From Roseiarcus sp963806935 (GTDB lineage: Bacteria > Pseudomonadota > Alphaproteobacteria > Rhizobiales > Beijerinckiaceae), in assembly GCA_963806935.1 (NCBI GenBank), contig CAWEAT010000008.1:155770-219769 (forward strand): a stretch of 64,000 bases of DNA. The letters run 5' to 3'. Positions 33,543 through 42,865 of this stretch are shown here, one piece after another. Within the stretch, counting starts at the first letter, position 1. Each line of letters opens with the position of its first letter. Both the position numbers and the translations under genes were made by a program. Below the pieces are notes generated by a model. The model was not told the origin of the DNA. It did not search any database and was given only the letters and a program-made list of their open reading frames with translations.

Positions 33543-36500
33543 ATCCGGAAGGCCGGGCGGGAGCAATATCGCGCTTTTTCATCAACAGGCCGGTGCTCGC
33601 CAATGTGCTTGCGCTCGTCTTCATCCTGATCGGCCTCGTCTCCCTTCTCCAACTGCCCAGCTCGCAATATCCCAACGTCGTTCCGCCGACCGTCCAGGTG
33701 ACGACCCGCTATCCCGGCGCGAGCGCGATGACCCTCGTCGACACCGTGGCGCTGCCGATCGAGCAGAACGTCAACGGCGTCGAGAACATGATCTACATGC
33801 AGTCGACCAGCGCCAGCGACGGCACCTACAGCCTCATCGTCACCTTCGCGATCGGCACCAACCCCGACGAGGATGAGATCCTGGTCCAGAACCGGGTCTC
33901 GGCGGCGATATCCTCCCTGCCGGTGGAAGTGCAGCTCCAGGGTGTGACGACGAAAAAGCAGTCGACCTCGATCCTCGAGTTCGTCGGTCTCACCTCGCCC
34001 GACAGCCGCTTCGACAGCCTGTTCCTCGCGAACTACGCCGTCATCAACGTGCAGGACGAGCTTCGCCGCCTGCCCGGCGTCGGCGACGTGTCGGTCCTGG
34101 GCGCCGGGCAATACGCCATGCGCATCTGGCTGAACCCCGACCTTCTGCAGGCGCGCGGATTGACGCCGCAGGACGTCATCAACGTCATCCAGCAGCAGAG
34201 CCAGGAGGTCTCGGCGGGACAGATCGGGGCGCCGCCCGCTCCGAAGGGGCAGGATTTTCAATATACGCTCGACCTCAAGGGTCGACTCGACGATCCGAGG
34301 GAATTCGAGAACATCATCGTCAAGGTCGATTCGGCCAACGGCGGCCGCATCACCAGGATTCGCGATATCGGCCACGCCGAACTTGGCGCGCAGACCTATA
34401 GCGAATCGTTCAATCTCGACGGCAAGCCGGCCGCCGGCATCGCCGTTTCGCTGCTGCCGGACGCGAACGCCATCGCGGTTTCGAAGGAAGTCCGCGCCAA
34501 AATGGACGAGCTCGCCAAGAGCTTCCCCGATGGCCTCGCCTATGTCGTGCCCTACGACACGACGAAATTTGTCAAGGCGGCGATCGCCGAGGTCTACCGT
34601 ACCCTGTTCGAGGCGGCGATTCTGGTGCTGATCGTCATCCTCGTCTTCCTCCAGGACTGGCGGGCGATGCTGGTGCCGGCGACGACCGTGCCGGTGACGC
34701 TGATCGGGGCTTTCGCGGCGATGGCCGCCCTCGGCTTCTCGATCAACCTTCCGACCCTGTTCGCGATCGTGCTCGCGATCGGCATCGTCGTCGACGACGC
34801 GATCGTCATCGTCGAAGGCGTCGCGCGCAAGATCGAGGACGGGATGCCGGGCCGCGAGGCCGCGGGGCGGGCGATGGACGAACTGACCGGGCCGGTCCTC
34901 GGCATCACGCTGGTCTTGATGTCGGTGTTCATACCGGCCGCGTTCCTGCCGGGGCTGACCGGGCAGCTCTACCGGCAATTCGCGCTCGTCATCGCGTCAA
35001 CAGCCTTCATAAGCGCGGTGAACGCGCTGACCTTGAAGCCAACGCAAAGCGCGTTGTGGCTCAGGCCGCCGAAACCTCCTGACCAGCGAAACTTTTTTTC
35101 CCGCGGCTTCAACACCGTCTACGGCCGGCTCGAACGCGGCTACTCTAGCCTCGTGGGCGGGATGGTCCACCGCAGCGGCCTGATGGTCGCCCTCGCGCTC
35201 ATTCTGGTCGGCGTCGCGATCTGGGGACTGGCGCGCGTGCCGACAGCGTTCCTGCCCGACGAGGACCAGGGCTATCTGATCGTCGCCACGCAACTGCCCG
35301 ACGGCGCTTCGAAGGAGCGCACGGATCGGGTGCTCGAGCAGATTCAGGGGCTCGCCAGCAAAGTTCCAGGCGTCGAGCACGTTGTCACCGTCAGCGGCAT
35401 ATCCATCCTCGACAACAGGGCGAGCCTCGCCAATGCGGGCGTCGCCTTCGTCGTCCTCAAGGACTGGGACGAGCGGCTGAAAGAGAAGGGCCAGGATCTC
35501 AGATCGATCCTGGGTCGCCTGAACGGCGACCTGCAAGGCGTGCTCGGCGGCTTCTCGTTCGCTCTCCTGCCGCCTCCCATTCAGGGTATCGGCAACGCCG
35601 GCGGCTTCACGATGCAGGTCGAGTTGAAGAACGGCAATTTCGACTACGCGCTGCTGCAGACGCTGGCGAACGCCGTTGTCGCGCAGGGCAATCAACAGTC
35701 GTCGCTCTCGAGGCTGGCGACGACCTTCCGCGCCGGCGCGCCGCAAATCTATGTCGGCGTGAACCGCATCAAGGCCGAGACGATCGGGGTCACGGTCGGA
35801 CAGCTGTTCGCCGCGCTCTCGGACTATGTCGGATCGAACTATGTCGCCCAGATCACCAAGTTTGGCCACGTCTTCCAGATCTATGCCCAGGCGGAGGCCA
35901 AATACCGCGCCAACCTCGACGACATTCGCAACCTGAAGGTCAGGGCGCGCGACGGAACCATGACGCCGGTCGGAACGCTGGTCGACATCAAGGAAGTTCA
36001 GGGCCCCTCGCTCATCAGCCTCTATAATCTCTATCCGTCGGCCACCATCGTAGGCAGCGCGGCGCCAGGCTTCAGCTCGGGGCAGGCCCTCGACATCATG
36101 GAGCAGATCGGCGCGCACGTGCTTCCGACCGGGAGCGGCTTCGAGTGGACGGCGATGTCGTACCAGGAAAAGCAGGTCGGCTCGCAGATCTATTACGTGT
36201 TCGGCCTCGCCCTGATCCTCGTTTATTTCGTTCTCGCCGGCCAGTACGAGAGCTGGATCCTGCCGTTCGCGGTGATCCTTGCGGTGCCGCTCGCGCTCTT
36301 GGGCACGGTCGGGGCTTTGACTTACTTCGGCGCCGCCAACAATCTCTACACCCAGATCGGCCTCATTCTCCTGATCGCGCTCGGCAGCAAGAACGCGATC
36401 CTGATCGTCGAATATGCCCGCCAGAGGCGAGACGAAGGCATGGAGATCGCCCAGGCGGCGGTCGAAGGAGCGCGCCTCAGATTCCGGCCCATTCTGATGA

Positions 36501-36745
36501 CCTCGTTCGCCTTCATCCTCGGCGTGCTGCCGCTGGTGCTCGCGACCGGCGCCGGCGCGGGAGCGCGCAGATCGATTGGAATCGCCGTCTTCTACGGCAT
36601 GATCGCCTCGACCTGCCTCGTGGTGGTGTTCGTTCCCTCCTTCTACGTCGTCATGCAGTGGCTCGACGAGCGCAGAACCCGCAAATCGGCTGCAGCCCCG
36701 CCGCTCCCGGCGCGGAGTGACGCCGCCGGGTCGCCGGGCGGCTGA
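33539..36745 (+). CDS. RND multidrug efflux permease (HAE1 family)
   Basis: This 1068-residue inner-membrane pump belongs to the MexF/AcrB family. It has RFFINRPVLANVLALVF at the first helix, NVVPPTVQVTTRYPGASA, the proton-relay GIVVDDAIVIVEG in TM4, and the second-half GSKNAILIVEYARQRR. Full length with 12 membrane helices and two large periplasmic loops. It exports hydrophobic compounds with the adaptor encoded just upstream. No outer-membrane factor gene follows. Confidence 0.95.
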   Translation: MNPEGRAGAISRFFINRPVLANVLALVFILIGLVSLLQLPSSQYPNVVPPTVQVTTRYPGASAMTLVDTVALPIEQNVNGVENMIYMQSTSASDGTYSLIVTFAIGTNPDEDEILVQNRVSAAISSLPVEVQLQGVTTKKQSTSILEFVGLTSPDSRFDSLFLANYAVINVQDELRRLPGVGDVSVLGAGQYAMRIWLNPDLLQARGLTPQDVINVIQQQSQEVSAGQIGAPPAPKGQDFQYTLDLKGRLDDPREFENIIVKVDSANGGRITRIRDIGHAELGAQTYSESFNLDGKPAAGIAVSLLPDANAIAVSKEVRAKMDELAKSFPDGLAYVVPYDTTKFVKAAIAEVYRTLFEAAILVLIVILVFLQDWRAMLVPATTVPVTLIGAFAAMAALGFSINLPTLFAIVLAIGIVVDDAIVIVEGVARKIEDGMPGREAAGRAMDELTGPVLGITLVLMSVFIPAAFLPGLTGQLYRQFALVIASTAFISAVNALTLKPTQSALWLRPPKPPDQRNFFSRGFNTVYGRLERGYSSLVGGMVHRSGLMVALALILVGVAIWGLARVPTAFLPDEDQGYLIVATQLPDGASKERTDRVLEQIQGLASKVPGVEHVVTVSGISILDNRASLANAGVAFVVLKDWDERLKEKGQDLRSILGRLNGDLQGVLGGFSFALLPPPIQGIGNAGGFTMQVELKNGNFDYALLQTLANAVVAQGNQQSSLSRLATTFRAGAPQIYVGVNRIKAETIGVTVGQLFAALSDYVGSNYVAQITKFGHVFQIYAQAEAKYRANLDDIRNLKVRARDGTMTPVGTLVDIKEVQGPSLISLYNLYPSATIVGSAAPGFSSGQALDIMEQIGAHVLPTGSGFEWTAMSYQEKQVGSQIYYVFGLALILVYFVLAGQYESWILPFAVILAVPLALLGTVGALTYFGAANNLYTQIGLILLIALGSKNAILIVEYARQRRDEGMEIAQAAVEGARLRFRPILMTSFAFILGVLPLVLATGAGAGARRSIGIAVFYGMIASTCLVVVFVPSFYVVMQWLDERRTRKSAAAPPLPARSDAAGSPGG

Positions 36746-36994
36746 CCGAATGCAGTTTTTCCACGAAATCCCTCGGTTTCCTTACCGAAACAGGTTCCGT
36801 GGCGCTGAAGTCGCTTGGGTTTGCCGCCCTTGCGCCTCTAAACTGCGTGCTAGAGTTGTTGGTCCGGCGCCAACGCCGGGTGGACCGCTATTCGATCCCT
36901 AAACCGCGGACGTGGTAGCAGAAGACGGCGCCGGCGTGCTAGGGGCGACGTCGGCAGCCGCTTCCGTTCCCCTTCGGATGCCGTAAGGAGCCTT

Positions 36995-37213
36995 ATGTCG
37001 AAAGAAGAACTGCTTGAATTCCCGGGATTCGTCGTTGAGTTGCTGCCCAATGCGACCTTTCGCGTCAAACTCGAGAACGACCACGAAATTATCGCTCATA
37101 CAGCGGGCAAGATGCGCAAGAACCGCATCCGCGTTCTGGCCGGCGACAAAGTGCTCGTGGAGATGACGCCCTACGATTTGACCAAGGGGCGAATTACTTA
37201 CCGTTTCAAATGA
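36995..37213 (+). CDS. infA: Translation initiation factor IF-1
   Basis: This 72-residue OB-fold protein is an almost canonical IF-1: MSKEELLEFPGFVVELLPNA, FRVKLENDHEIIAHTAGKMRKNRI, and the end DLTKGRITYRFK. It binds the 30S A site during initiation. The start follows a strong AAGGAG site (36983-36988). It heads the infA-maf-yacG group common in Rhizobiales. Confidence 0.97.
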   Translation: MSKEELLEFPGFVVELLPNATFRVKLENDHEIIAHTAGKMRKNRIRVLAGDKVLVEMTPYDLTKGRITYRFK

Positions 37214-37222
37214 ACCCGAGCA

Positions 37223-37876
37223 ATGGGCGGCGCGACTATGGCCTCGACCACCCCGCGCCCGTGCCTCGTGCTCGCCTCGGCTTCGCCCCGCCGGCTGGCG
37301 CTCCTGGCCCAGATCGGCGTCAAGCCTGACGCAATCCTGCCGTCCGAGATCGACGAGTCGCCGCGCCGTGGCGAAGCGCCGCGGGCGCTCGCCGAACGAC
37401 TGGCGATGGAGAAGGCTTCCATCGCGGCGGCAGGCGCGTCGAAGCCGGGCGATCTCGTGGCGCGCCTCACGCTCGCAGCAGATACGGTGGTTTGCGTCGG
37501 CCTGCGGATCCTGCCGAAATGCGAGACGCTCGATGAGGCGGAGGCGTGCCTCAATCTTCTGTCGGGCCGCGGCCATCGCGTCTATACCGGCCTTGCCCTC
37601 ATTGCGTCGGCCGGCGCGGCGAGGCGCCGGCTGGTCGAGACCCGCGTCAGGTTCAAACGCCTGTCGCACGGAGAGATCGAGGCCTATCTTGCGAGCGGCG
37701 AATGGCGCGGCAAGGCGGGCGGCTATGCGATCCAGGGTCTCGCCGGCGCGTTTGTCGAGCGGCTGGTCGGCTCCTATTCCAACGTCGTCGGCCTGCCGCT
37801 TGCCGAAACCGCAGCGCTGCTCGCGGGGTTTGGCTATCATGTCCACCGGAGCTGGGACGCGAGCCTCGTTCGATGA
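37223..37876 (+). CDS. maf: Maf-family nucleotide pyrophosphatase
   Basis: The roughly 210-residue enzyme opens CLVLASASPRRLALLAQIG, the Maf signature, and has LAADTVVCVG and EWRGKAGGYAIQGLAG, which bind and hydrolyse the nucleotide. Maf proteins hydrolyse non-canonical or modified nucleoside triphosphates (dTTP/UTP type). ATG 37223 or ATG 37238 could start it; neither has a strong site. Its TGA overlaps the ATG of yacG. Confidence 0.92.
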   Translation: MGGATMASTTPRPCLVLASASPRRLALLAQIGVKPDAILPSEIDESPRRGEAPRALAERLAMEKASIAAAGASKPGDLVARLTLAADTVVCVGLRILPKCETLDEAEACLNLLSGRGHRVYTGLALIASAGAARRRLVETRVRFKRLSHGEIEAYLASGEWRGKAGGYAIQGLAGAFVERLVGSYSNVVGLPLAETAALLAGFGYHVHRSWDASLVR

Positions 37877-38076
37877 CCCCCGACGATAACAGACCCCCCA
37901 TCAGCCGATCGAACAACGACCGGCCCTGCCCGATCTGCGGCAAACCGCGGAGCGAGCGTTACGCCCCGTTCTGCTCCAAGCGCTGCGCCGACGTCGATCT
38001 CCATCGGTGGCTCAAGGGGAGCTACGTCATCCCGGGCTCGAGCGCGCCGAGGGAGCCTCAAGACGAAGACGAGTGA
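37873..38076 (+). CDS. yacG: DNA gyrase inhibitor YacG (zinc finger)
   Basis: This 67-residue protein has the four-cysteine zinc site CPICGKP and CSKRCADVDLHRWL, the YacG signature, with an acidic tail. E. coli YacG binds GyrB and blocks DNA binding. It overlaps maf by four bases (ATGA), so it is translated from the same message. Confidence 0.93.
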   Translation: MTPDDNRPPISRSNNDRPCPICGKPRSERYAPFCSKRCADVDLHRWLKGSYVIPGSSAPREPQDEDE

Positions 38077-38137
38077 CGATCGCGACCGGCGTCTCGCGAC
38101 CATGGTTTGAACTTGTTGGGCGCGCCGGAATTGCTCA

Positions 38138-38152
38138 GACTGTCTGACAGTC
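38138..38152. promoter_or_regulatory. Perfect palindrome upstream of the sulfite dehydrogenase genes
   Basis: GACTGTC (38138-38144) and GACAGTC (38146-38152) are perfect inverted repeats separated by one base, 24 bases before the ATG of the molybdenum enzyme. It is a good candidate operator; the binding protein is unknown. Confidence 0.5.
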
Positions 38153-38175
38153 GAACATGGGAGCGGCGAACCCTC

Positions 38176-39390
38176 ATGATAAACCGGCGGGAAACGCTCA
38201 AGTTCACGGTCGCGGCGGGGATCGGCGCCGCCGGCGCCGGCAAGGTCTCGCTCGCAGCGCTGGCGAGCGAGATCGTCACCCTGCCATTCGCCAATGGCGA
38301 GCGTCCGCTGGCGACCTATCCGGGCAAGCGCCCGCTGATCCGTCTCACGACACGGCCGCCGCAGCTCGAAACGCCGTTCAGCGTGTTCGACGAAGGGATC
38401 ATCACGCCGAACGACGCGTTTTTCGTGCGCTATCATCTTGCCGACATTCCGCTGAAGATTGATCCGGACGCTTTCCGGGTGACCATTCAAGGCAAGGTCG
38501 AGACTCCTCTGTCGCTATCGGTCGCGGACCTGAAATCCGGTTTCGAGCCGGTCGAGATCACCGCGGTCAATCAATGCGCCGGCAACAGCCGCGGTTTTTT
38601 TGAGCCCCGCGTCGCCGGCGGCCAGCTCGCGAACGGCGCGATGGGCAACGCGCGGTGGAGGGGCGCCTCGTTGAAGGCCGTTCTGGCCAAGGCGGGCGTG
38701 CAGGCGGGCGCGGTCCAGGTGTCATTCCAGGGGCTGGATCGGCCGGTGCTGCCCGAGACGCCGGCATTCATGAAGGCGCTCGAGCTCGATCACGCGCTCG
38801 ACGGCGAAGTGATGATCGCCTACGCGATGAATGGCGAGGACCTGCCGTGGCTCAACGGATTTCCAATCCGACTGGTCGTTCCCGGCTGCTATGGGACCTA
38901 TTGGGTCAAGCATCTGAGCACAATCAACGTCCTCGACGCTCCGCTCGACAGCTTTTGGATGAAGACAGCCTACCGCATTCCGAACAACGCCTGCGCCTGC
39001 ACCCCGCCCGGCAAGCCGCCCGCGTCGACCGTGCCGATAGGCCGTTTCAACGTCCGCTCCTTCCTGACCAATATCGCCGATGGCGCGGCGGTTCCGGCGG
39101 ATAAGGACGTGGGTCTGCGCGGTATCGCTTTTGACGGCGGCCAAGGAATATCCGACGTCGTGGTCTCCGCCGACGGCGGAAAAACCTGGATCGAAGCGGC
39201 GCTCGGCGACGACCTCGGCCGGTACTCGTTCCGCGAATGGAAGGTCAGTCTCAAGCTGGCGCCGGGCAAATATCGCCTGATGGCGCGTGCGACCAACCGC
39301 GCCGGCCAGTCGCAGCCGCTCGAACCGTTGTGGAACCCGGCCGGCTACATGCGCAATGTCGTTGAAGCGACCAACGTGATCGCGGCGTGA
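38176..39390 (+). CDS. SorA-like molybdenum sulfite dehydrogenase
   Basis: This 404-residue protein begins with a twin-arginine-type leader (INRRETLKFTVAAGIGAAG). The Moco domain carries the molybdenum-ligand Cys134 in NQCAGNSRGFFEPRV, and GCYGTYWVKHL and a C-terminal dimerisation domain follow. This is the sulfite oxidase family without a haem b5 domain. The small cytochrome c gene 11 bases downstream fits a SorAB-type periplasmic sulfite:cytochrome c oxidoreductase. Substrate is inferred. Confidence 0.9.
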   Translation: MINRRETLKFTVAAGIGAAGAGKVSLAALASEIVTLPFANGERPLATYPGKRPLIRLTTRPPQLETPFSVFDEGIITPNDAFFVRYHLADIPLKIDPDAFRVTIQGKVETPLSLSVADLKSGFEPVEITAVNQCAGNSRGFFEPRVAGGQLANGAMGNARWRGASLKAVLAKAGVQAGAVQVSFQGLDRPVLPETPAFMKALELDHALDGEVMIAYAMNGEDLPWLNGFPIRLVVPGCYGTYWVKHLSTINVLDAPLDSFWMKTAYRIPNNACACTPPGKPPASTVPIGRFNVRSFLTNIADGAAVPADKDVGLRGIAFDGGQGISDVVVSADGGKTWIEAALGDDLGRYSFREWKVSLKLAPGKYRLMARATNRAGQSQPLEPLWNPAGYMRNVVEATNVIAA

Positions 39391-39401
39391 GGCGACCGCC
39401 A

Positions 39402-39701
39402 ATGAACCGCTATGCGATCCCTCCCCTCGTCTTGCTCCTCAGCCTCGCTTCGGCAGCCATCGCCGCCCCGCTCGTCTATCGGCTGCCGGACGAGACGGCT
39501 GGCCTCAAGCCAGGCCCCGGCGTCGAAACCGCAGCGGTCTGTGAGGCTTGCCATTCCGCAGACTACATCACGACCCAGCCGCCCAAGGAGGGCAAAGCCT
39601 TCTGGCAGGCCGAGGTGCAGAAGATGATCAAGGTCTACAAGGCGCCGATCGCAGAAAGCGACGCGGCGATCATCGTGGACTATCTGGCGGCGACATACTG
39701 A
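39402..39701 (+). CDS. Small periplasmic cytochrome c (SorB-like)
   Basis: This 99-residue protein has a signal peptide (LVLLLSLASAAIAA) and one haem-binding motif CEACH (Cys47, Cys50, His51). It is placed 11 bases after the molybdenum enzyme gene, as SorB is after SorA, so it probably takes electrons from that enzyme. The C-terminal VDYLAATY is typical of class I mono-haem cytochromes. Confidence 0.9.
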   Translation: MNRYAIPPLVLLLSLASAAIAAPLVYRLPDETAGLKPGPGVETAAVCEACHSADYITTQPPKEGKAFWQAEVQKMIKVYKAPIAESDAAIIVDYLAATY

Positions 39702-40139
39702 TCCGGCGCATCCCCCTTTGCGGAGAAGCCCGAAGCGCTTCGGCGTCAGTTTTGGATCGCGTGCGCGGCTGCGCCGTTCATGCGCGATGCCGTTTTGATC
39801 GCAACGGATGCCGAGGGCGGCGGCGTCAGCGGCGCCTGGTGACTTCTGCGCCGTTTGGGGCGGCCCTGCCGAGACAGCGCCGTCGAAAGGCGCCGTACGT
39901 ATCGCGGTCAATCCAATTTCTTTGACGTAACGGAAGATTTTAGGTAGAGATACCTACATCGGGCGCTCGGTGCGAGACACAAGCGTAGGGGAGAATGGAG
40001 AAGCGAGCGCCGTCCAATTTATTGAATTGATATTGCGCGTTCCTTAGCCGTACTCGCGCTGAAAGCCATTCCCCTCATGGCCGAGCCGACCGAGCAAGGC
40101 TGAAGCGCGCCGCCGGTGAGACGAGGTGGGATATTGCCC
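39702..40139. other. Intergenic region before the AT-rich glycosyltransferase
   Basis: No gene is supported in these 438 bases. TAGGTA (39941-39946) and TACCTA (39951-39956) form a perfect inverted repeat with a GAGA spacer, in a locally AT-rich stretch. Composition falls from GC-rich to AT-rich across the region, suggesting a junction with acquired DNA. Confidence 0.5.
39941..39956. promoter_or_regulatory. Inverted repeat, possible operator
   Basis: TAGGTA-gaga-TACCTA is a perfect 6-base palindrome with a 4-base spacer, about 184 bases before the GT-C gene. It may be a regulator site or small hairpin; nothing identifies its protein. Confidence 0.35.
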
Positions 40140-41663
40140 ATGACACAAGCCCAGGCTACGTTTAAACTGAGGTTTGCCGATCTGTTTCAATTATATATTG
40201 ATAATAGATCCTACGAATCAATCTACGGTCCTTGCGCTTTCGTTTTTCTGTCCGCCGTGTATTTTTACGCAACAGCGGCAACGTCCTGGCAAAATGAATT
40301 CTGGATGGATGAGGCCGTGGCGGCCCAAACCGCACAACTGCCCAGTGCGCGGGCTATCATTGATGCAATCTGGGGCGGACAACAGATGTCTCCCCCTGGG
40401 TACTATCTGTCGCTGCACTTTATAATTCCGTTGATTTGGTTTTTGCCGATCCAAATCGCTGCCAGATTTCCCTCAATTATTGCAGCGTATACCACCGCGG
40501 TCATTATTTTCATACTATTGCGTCCCAGAATGGATATTGCGATCTCATTATTTTGTTTCGGACTTATGCTATCGATGGGTCTCTTTCCTTTCGCGGTTCA
40601 AGTCCGAGAATACGTTTTCCTCGTGCTATTTCTATCACTTGCTCTTCTTTTCTGGGATAATATGGAGACCACTACGCGTCAGAGGCTCAACGGCCTCGGG
40701 ATTTGGATCGTCTTGGCCTTGAGCCTTGTGTCCCATGTCTACGGAATCCTTGACTTCGCGACCATTGCCATCTGCGAAGCTCTATGGATCGTCACGCGAC
40801 GGCAATGGCGCCCTGCTATTATTATTCCGCTAATCTGCGTAATTCCGGTCGAATTAGCCATTTCTCCCTTGATTATGCATCTTTCTACGTTCTCTGCGCT
40901 CGACGCGTCCTCACCAAATTTCTATGGGAAGCCTACATTTCAGAATTTCATTCATTCTGTTACAGTTATTCTTTTTGGCGGTGATTTTGGATTCACAGTT
41001 ATCCTGGCTGTCGGCTCGCTTATTTTTGTTCTTTATTACGTGCGGCGCCTGATGGGAGACGATGAACTGGAGGTCCTGACCGTACCCCAGCAACCGCAGA
41101 AAGTGCTCTCCCGACTTGAAATCATGATGATCTCATTGGCGCTCATCCCCATCCTGGCATTTCTGTTCTCGTCGCTGATCACAAGATCGTACAGCGAGCG
41201 CTACATCACTGGGGTGACACTGCTGGCGCCGATGGCGGCCGGGACTGTGCTCGGGAGATTACGTGACGGAAGAACTGTCGCTCTGCTCCTGACCCCCCTC
41301 CTTCTGTACGACCTGCTGCACAAGGCCCGGCCGGATCCAGGCGTCTATGGGGGCGTCATTCCCGCGCTGGAGCGATACGCGCTCGATTCGACGCTGCCGA
41401 TCGTAATCGATGATGGGGTCTTTTTTTCTCAGGCTCTATACGCCGCAGGCCCCGCTATGCGCTCCCGCATCGTGATGCTCACCACCGATGACGGTGTCCC
41501 GCCGCGTGATCCGACGAATCAGAACATGATGCTTCGCACGTCAAAATACGTGGACTACGTTCACGTGGCAAAACTGGATAATTTCTTGAAGACTTATCCT
41601 CGCTTCTATCTTTTATCCGAAATGCAGAAGTCTGAGACATCACGATTGTTCCGCCGCTCATGA
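40140..41663 (+). CDS. GT-C membrane glycosyltransferase (GT39/ArnT-like), AT-rich
   Basis: This 507-residue polytopic protein has about 11 hydrophobic helices and the GT-C acidic motif WMDEAVAAQTAQ in the first external loop (Asp57-Glu58). The C-terminal third is a soluble periplasmic domain. Such enzymes transfer sugars from polyprenyl-phosphate carriers. The next gene encodes a polyprenyl-phosphate-sugar synthase-like GT2, a probable donor-making partner. Base use is clearly unlike the neighbours: the 60 bases from 40501 contain only 20 G+C. This suggests horizontal transfer. Confidence 0.75.
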   Translation: MTQAQATFKLRFADLFQLYIDNRSYESIYGPCAFVFLSAVYFYATAATSWQNEFWMDEAVAAQTAQLPSARAIIDAIWGGQQMSPPGYYLSLHFIIPLIWFLPIQIAARFPSIIAAYTTAVIIFILLRPRMDIAISLFCFGLMLSMGLFPFAVQVREYVFLVLFLSLALLFWDNMETTTRQRLNGLGIWIVLALSLVSHVYGILDFATIAICEALWIVTRRQWRPAIIIPLICVIPVELAISPLIMHLSTFSALDASSPNFYGKPTFQNFIHSVTVILFGGDFGFTVILAVGSLIFVLYYVRRLMGDDELEVLTVPQQPQKVLSRLEIMMISLALIPILAFLFSSLITRSYSERYITGVTLLAPMAAGTVLGRLRDGRTVALLLTPLLLYDLLHKARPDPGVYGGVIPALERYALDSTLPIVIDDGVFFSQALYAAGPAMRSRIVMLTTDDGVPPRDPTNQNMMLRTSKYVDYVHVAKLDNFLKTYPRFYLLSEMQKSETSRLFRRS

Positions 41664-41883
41664 AGGCGTGCGCGCTGGGTCCGCTCCTCGGTCAGATAAA
41701 CGGCAAGTTCTTGTTTGAGGCAGGATTGAGTTATGCTCGACCGGATTGCGACCATTCGTAAGATGCGGCCGGCCGCGAGCCCTTCCGATTGATGTTGCAG
41801 TTCTCGCCCAGGTGAGTTTTGTCGGGGAGCGGCCCGGAATTACGAGCGGGCGAACAGGGGTTGGCCCCCGGCTTGAGGCGACG

Positions 41884-42843
41884 GTGCACCAACACCAAAT
41901 CGCAATTCTCATCCCATGTTTCAATGAAGAGCTGACGGTCGGAAAGACTGTCGCCGCCTTTCGCGAAGCTTTGCCTTCAGCAATCATCTACGTTTACGAC
42001 AACAACTCGACCGATCGCACCATCGATGTCGCTCGGGCCGCGGGCGCGGTTGTCCGCAACGAGCCGCGCCAGGGAAAGGGCAACGTCGTTCGTCGCATGT
42101 TCGCCGACGTTGACGCCGATGTCTTTGTGCTGGTCGACGGCGACGCGACCTATGAAGCGCAGGCCGCCCCCCGGATGGTCCGCCGCGTGATCGACGAGAG
42201 CCTCGACTTCGTTAACGGCGCGCGAGTGTCCAAAAGCATGGACGCCTACCGAAGGGGTCATCGGTTCGGCAACTACATCCTGACCGCCCTGGTGCAGGAT
42301 ATATTTGGCCGGCAATTCACCGATATGCTCTCAGGTTATAAGGTTTTTTCCCGCCGTTACGTCAAATCCTTTCCCGCAATGTCGAGAGGCTTCGAAATCG
42401 AAACCGAATTGACGGTGCACGCGCTGGAACTGCGCATGCCGTCCGGAGAAGAGCTGACCGCCTATGGGGAGCGCCCTCCGGGGTCCGTAAGCAAGCTCAG
42501 CACTTTTCGGGACGGAGCCAGGATCCTTCGCCTGATCTTCGATCTTCTACGTAACGAGCGCCCGTTGAAGTTTTTCGGTCTTGCCGGCGTCGCCCTCATC
42601 CTCGTCGCGGTGGCGCTCGCGGTTCCGATTGTGGAGACCTATCTCGAAACGGGACTGGTCCCCCGGCTGCCGACGGCCGTCCTCGTCATCGGAATGACCC
42701 TCGCCGGTTTCTTGAGCACCCTGGCCGGGCTCATCCTCGATGTCGTCGCGACGATGCGGAGCGAAATGAAGAGACTGGCGTATCTGTCATATCCGCCGGT
42801 TTCCGCCGACCGCGGTTCGAGAGTCGACGAGCCCGGCCGCTGA
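41884..42843 (+). CDS. Polyprenyl-phosphate glycosyltransferase-like GT2 (DPM1/GtrB-like)
   Basis: From GTG 41884 this is a 319-residue GT2 protein: IAILIPCFNEELTVGKTV, VYDNNSTDRT, the metal motif LVDGDATYEA, and DMLSGYKVFSRRYVKSFP. Two C-terminal membrane helices (FFGLAGVALILVAVALAVP and the following pair region) are typical of GtrB/DPM1-type enzymes that load a sugar onto undecaprenyl phosphate at the membrane. An ATG at 41746 would add 46 poorly conserved residues. It probably supplies the GT-C enzyme encoded upstream. Confidence 0.85.
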   Translation: MHQHQIAILIPCFNEELTVGKTVAAFREALPSAIIYVYDNNSTDRTIDVARAAGAVVRNEPRQGKGNVVRRMFADVDADVFVLVDGDATYEAQAAPRMVRRVIDESLDFVNGARVSKSMDAYRRGHRFGNYILTALVQDIFGRQFTDMLSGYKVFSRRYVKSFPAMSRGFEIETELTVHALELRMPSGEELTAYGERPPGSVSKLSTFRDGARILRLIFDLLRNERPLKFFGLAGVALILVAVALAVPIVETYLETGLVPRLPTAVLVIGMTLAGFLSTLAGLILDVVATMRSEMKRLAYLSYPPVSADRGSRVDEPGR

Positions 42844-42865
42844 AAGGCGCGGCCCGGCGCGGACC

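Noticed and set aside
33533..34978. 481-codon minus-strand frame opposite the RND pump
   Set aside because: Same reasoning: composition of an antisense shadow, while the plus strand has a full RND permease.
36899..37846. 315-codon minus-strand frame opposite infA and maf
   Set aside because: Lies opposite two unmistakable housekeeping genes and shows no domain.
41746..41883. Upstream extension of the GT2 gene at 41884
   Set aside because: In frame and open, but the 46 residues are not typical of the family; the GT-A fold starts right after GTG 41884.
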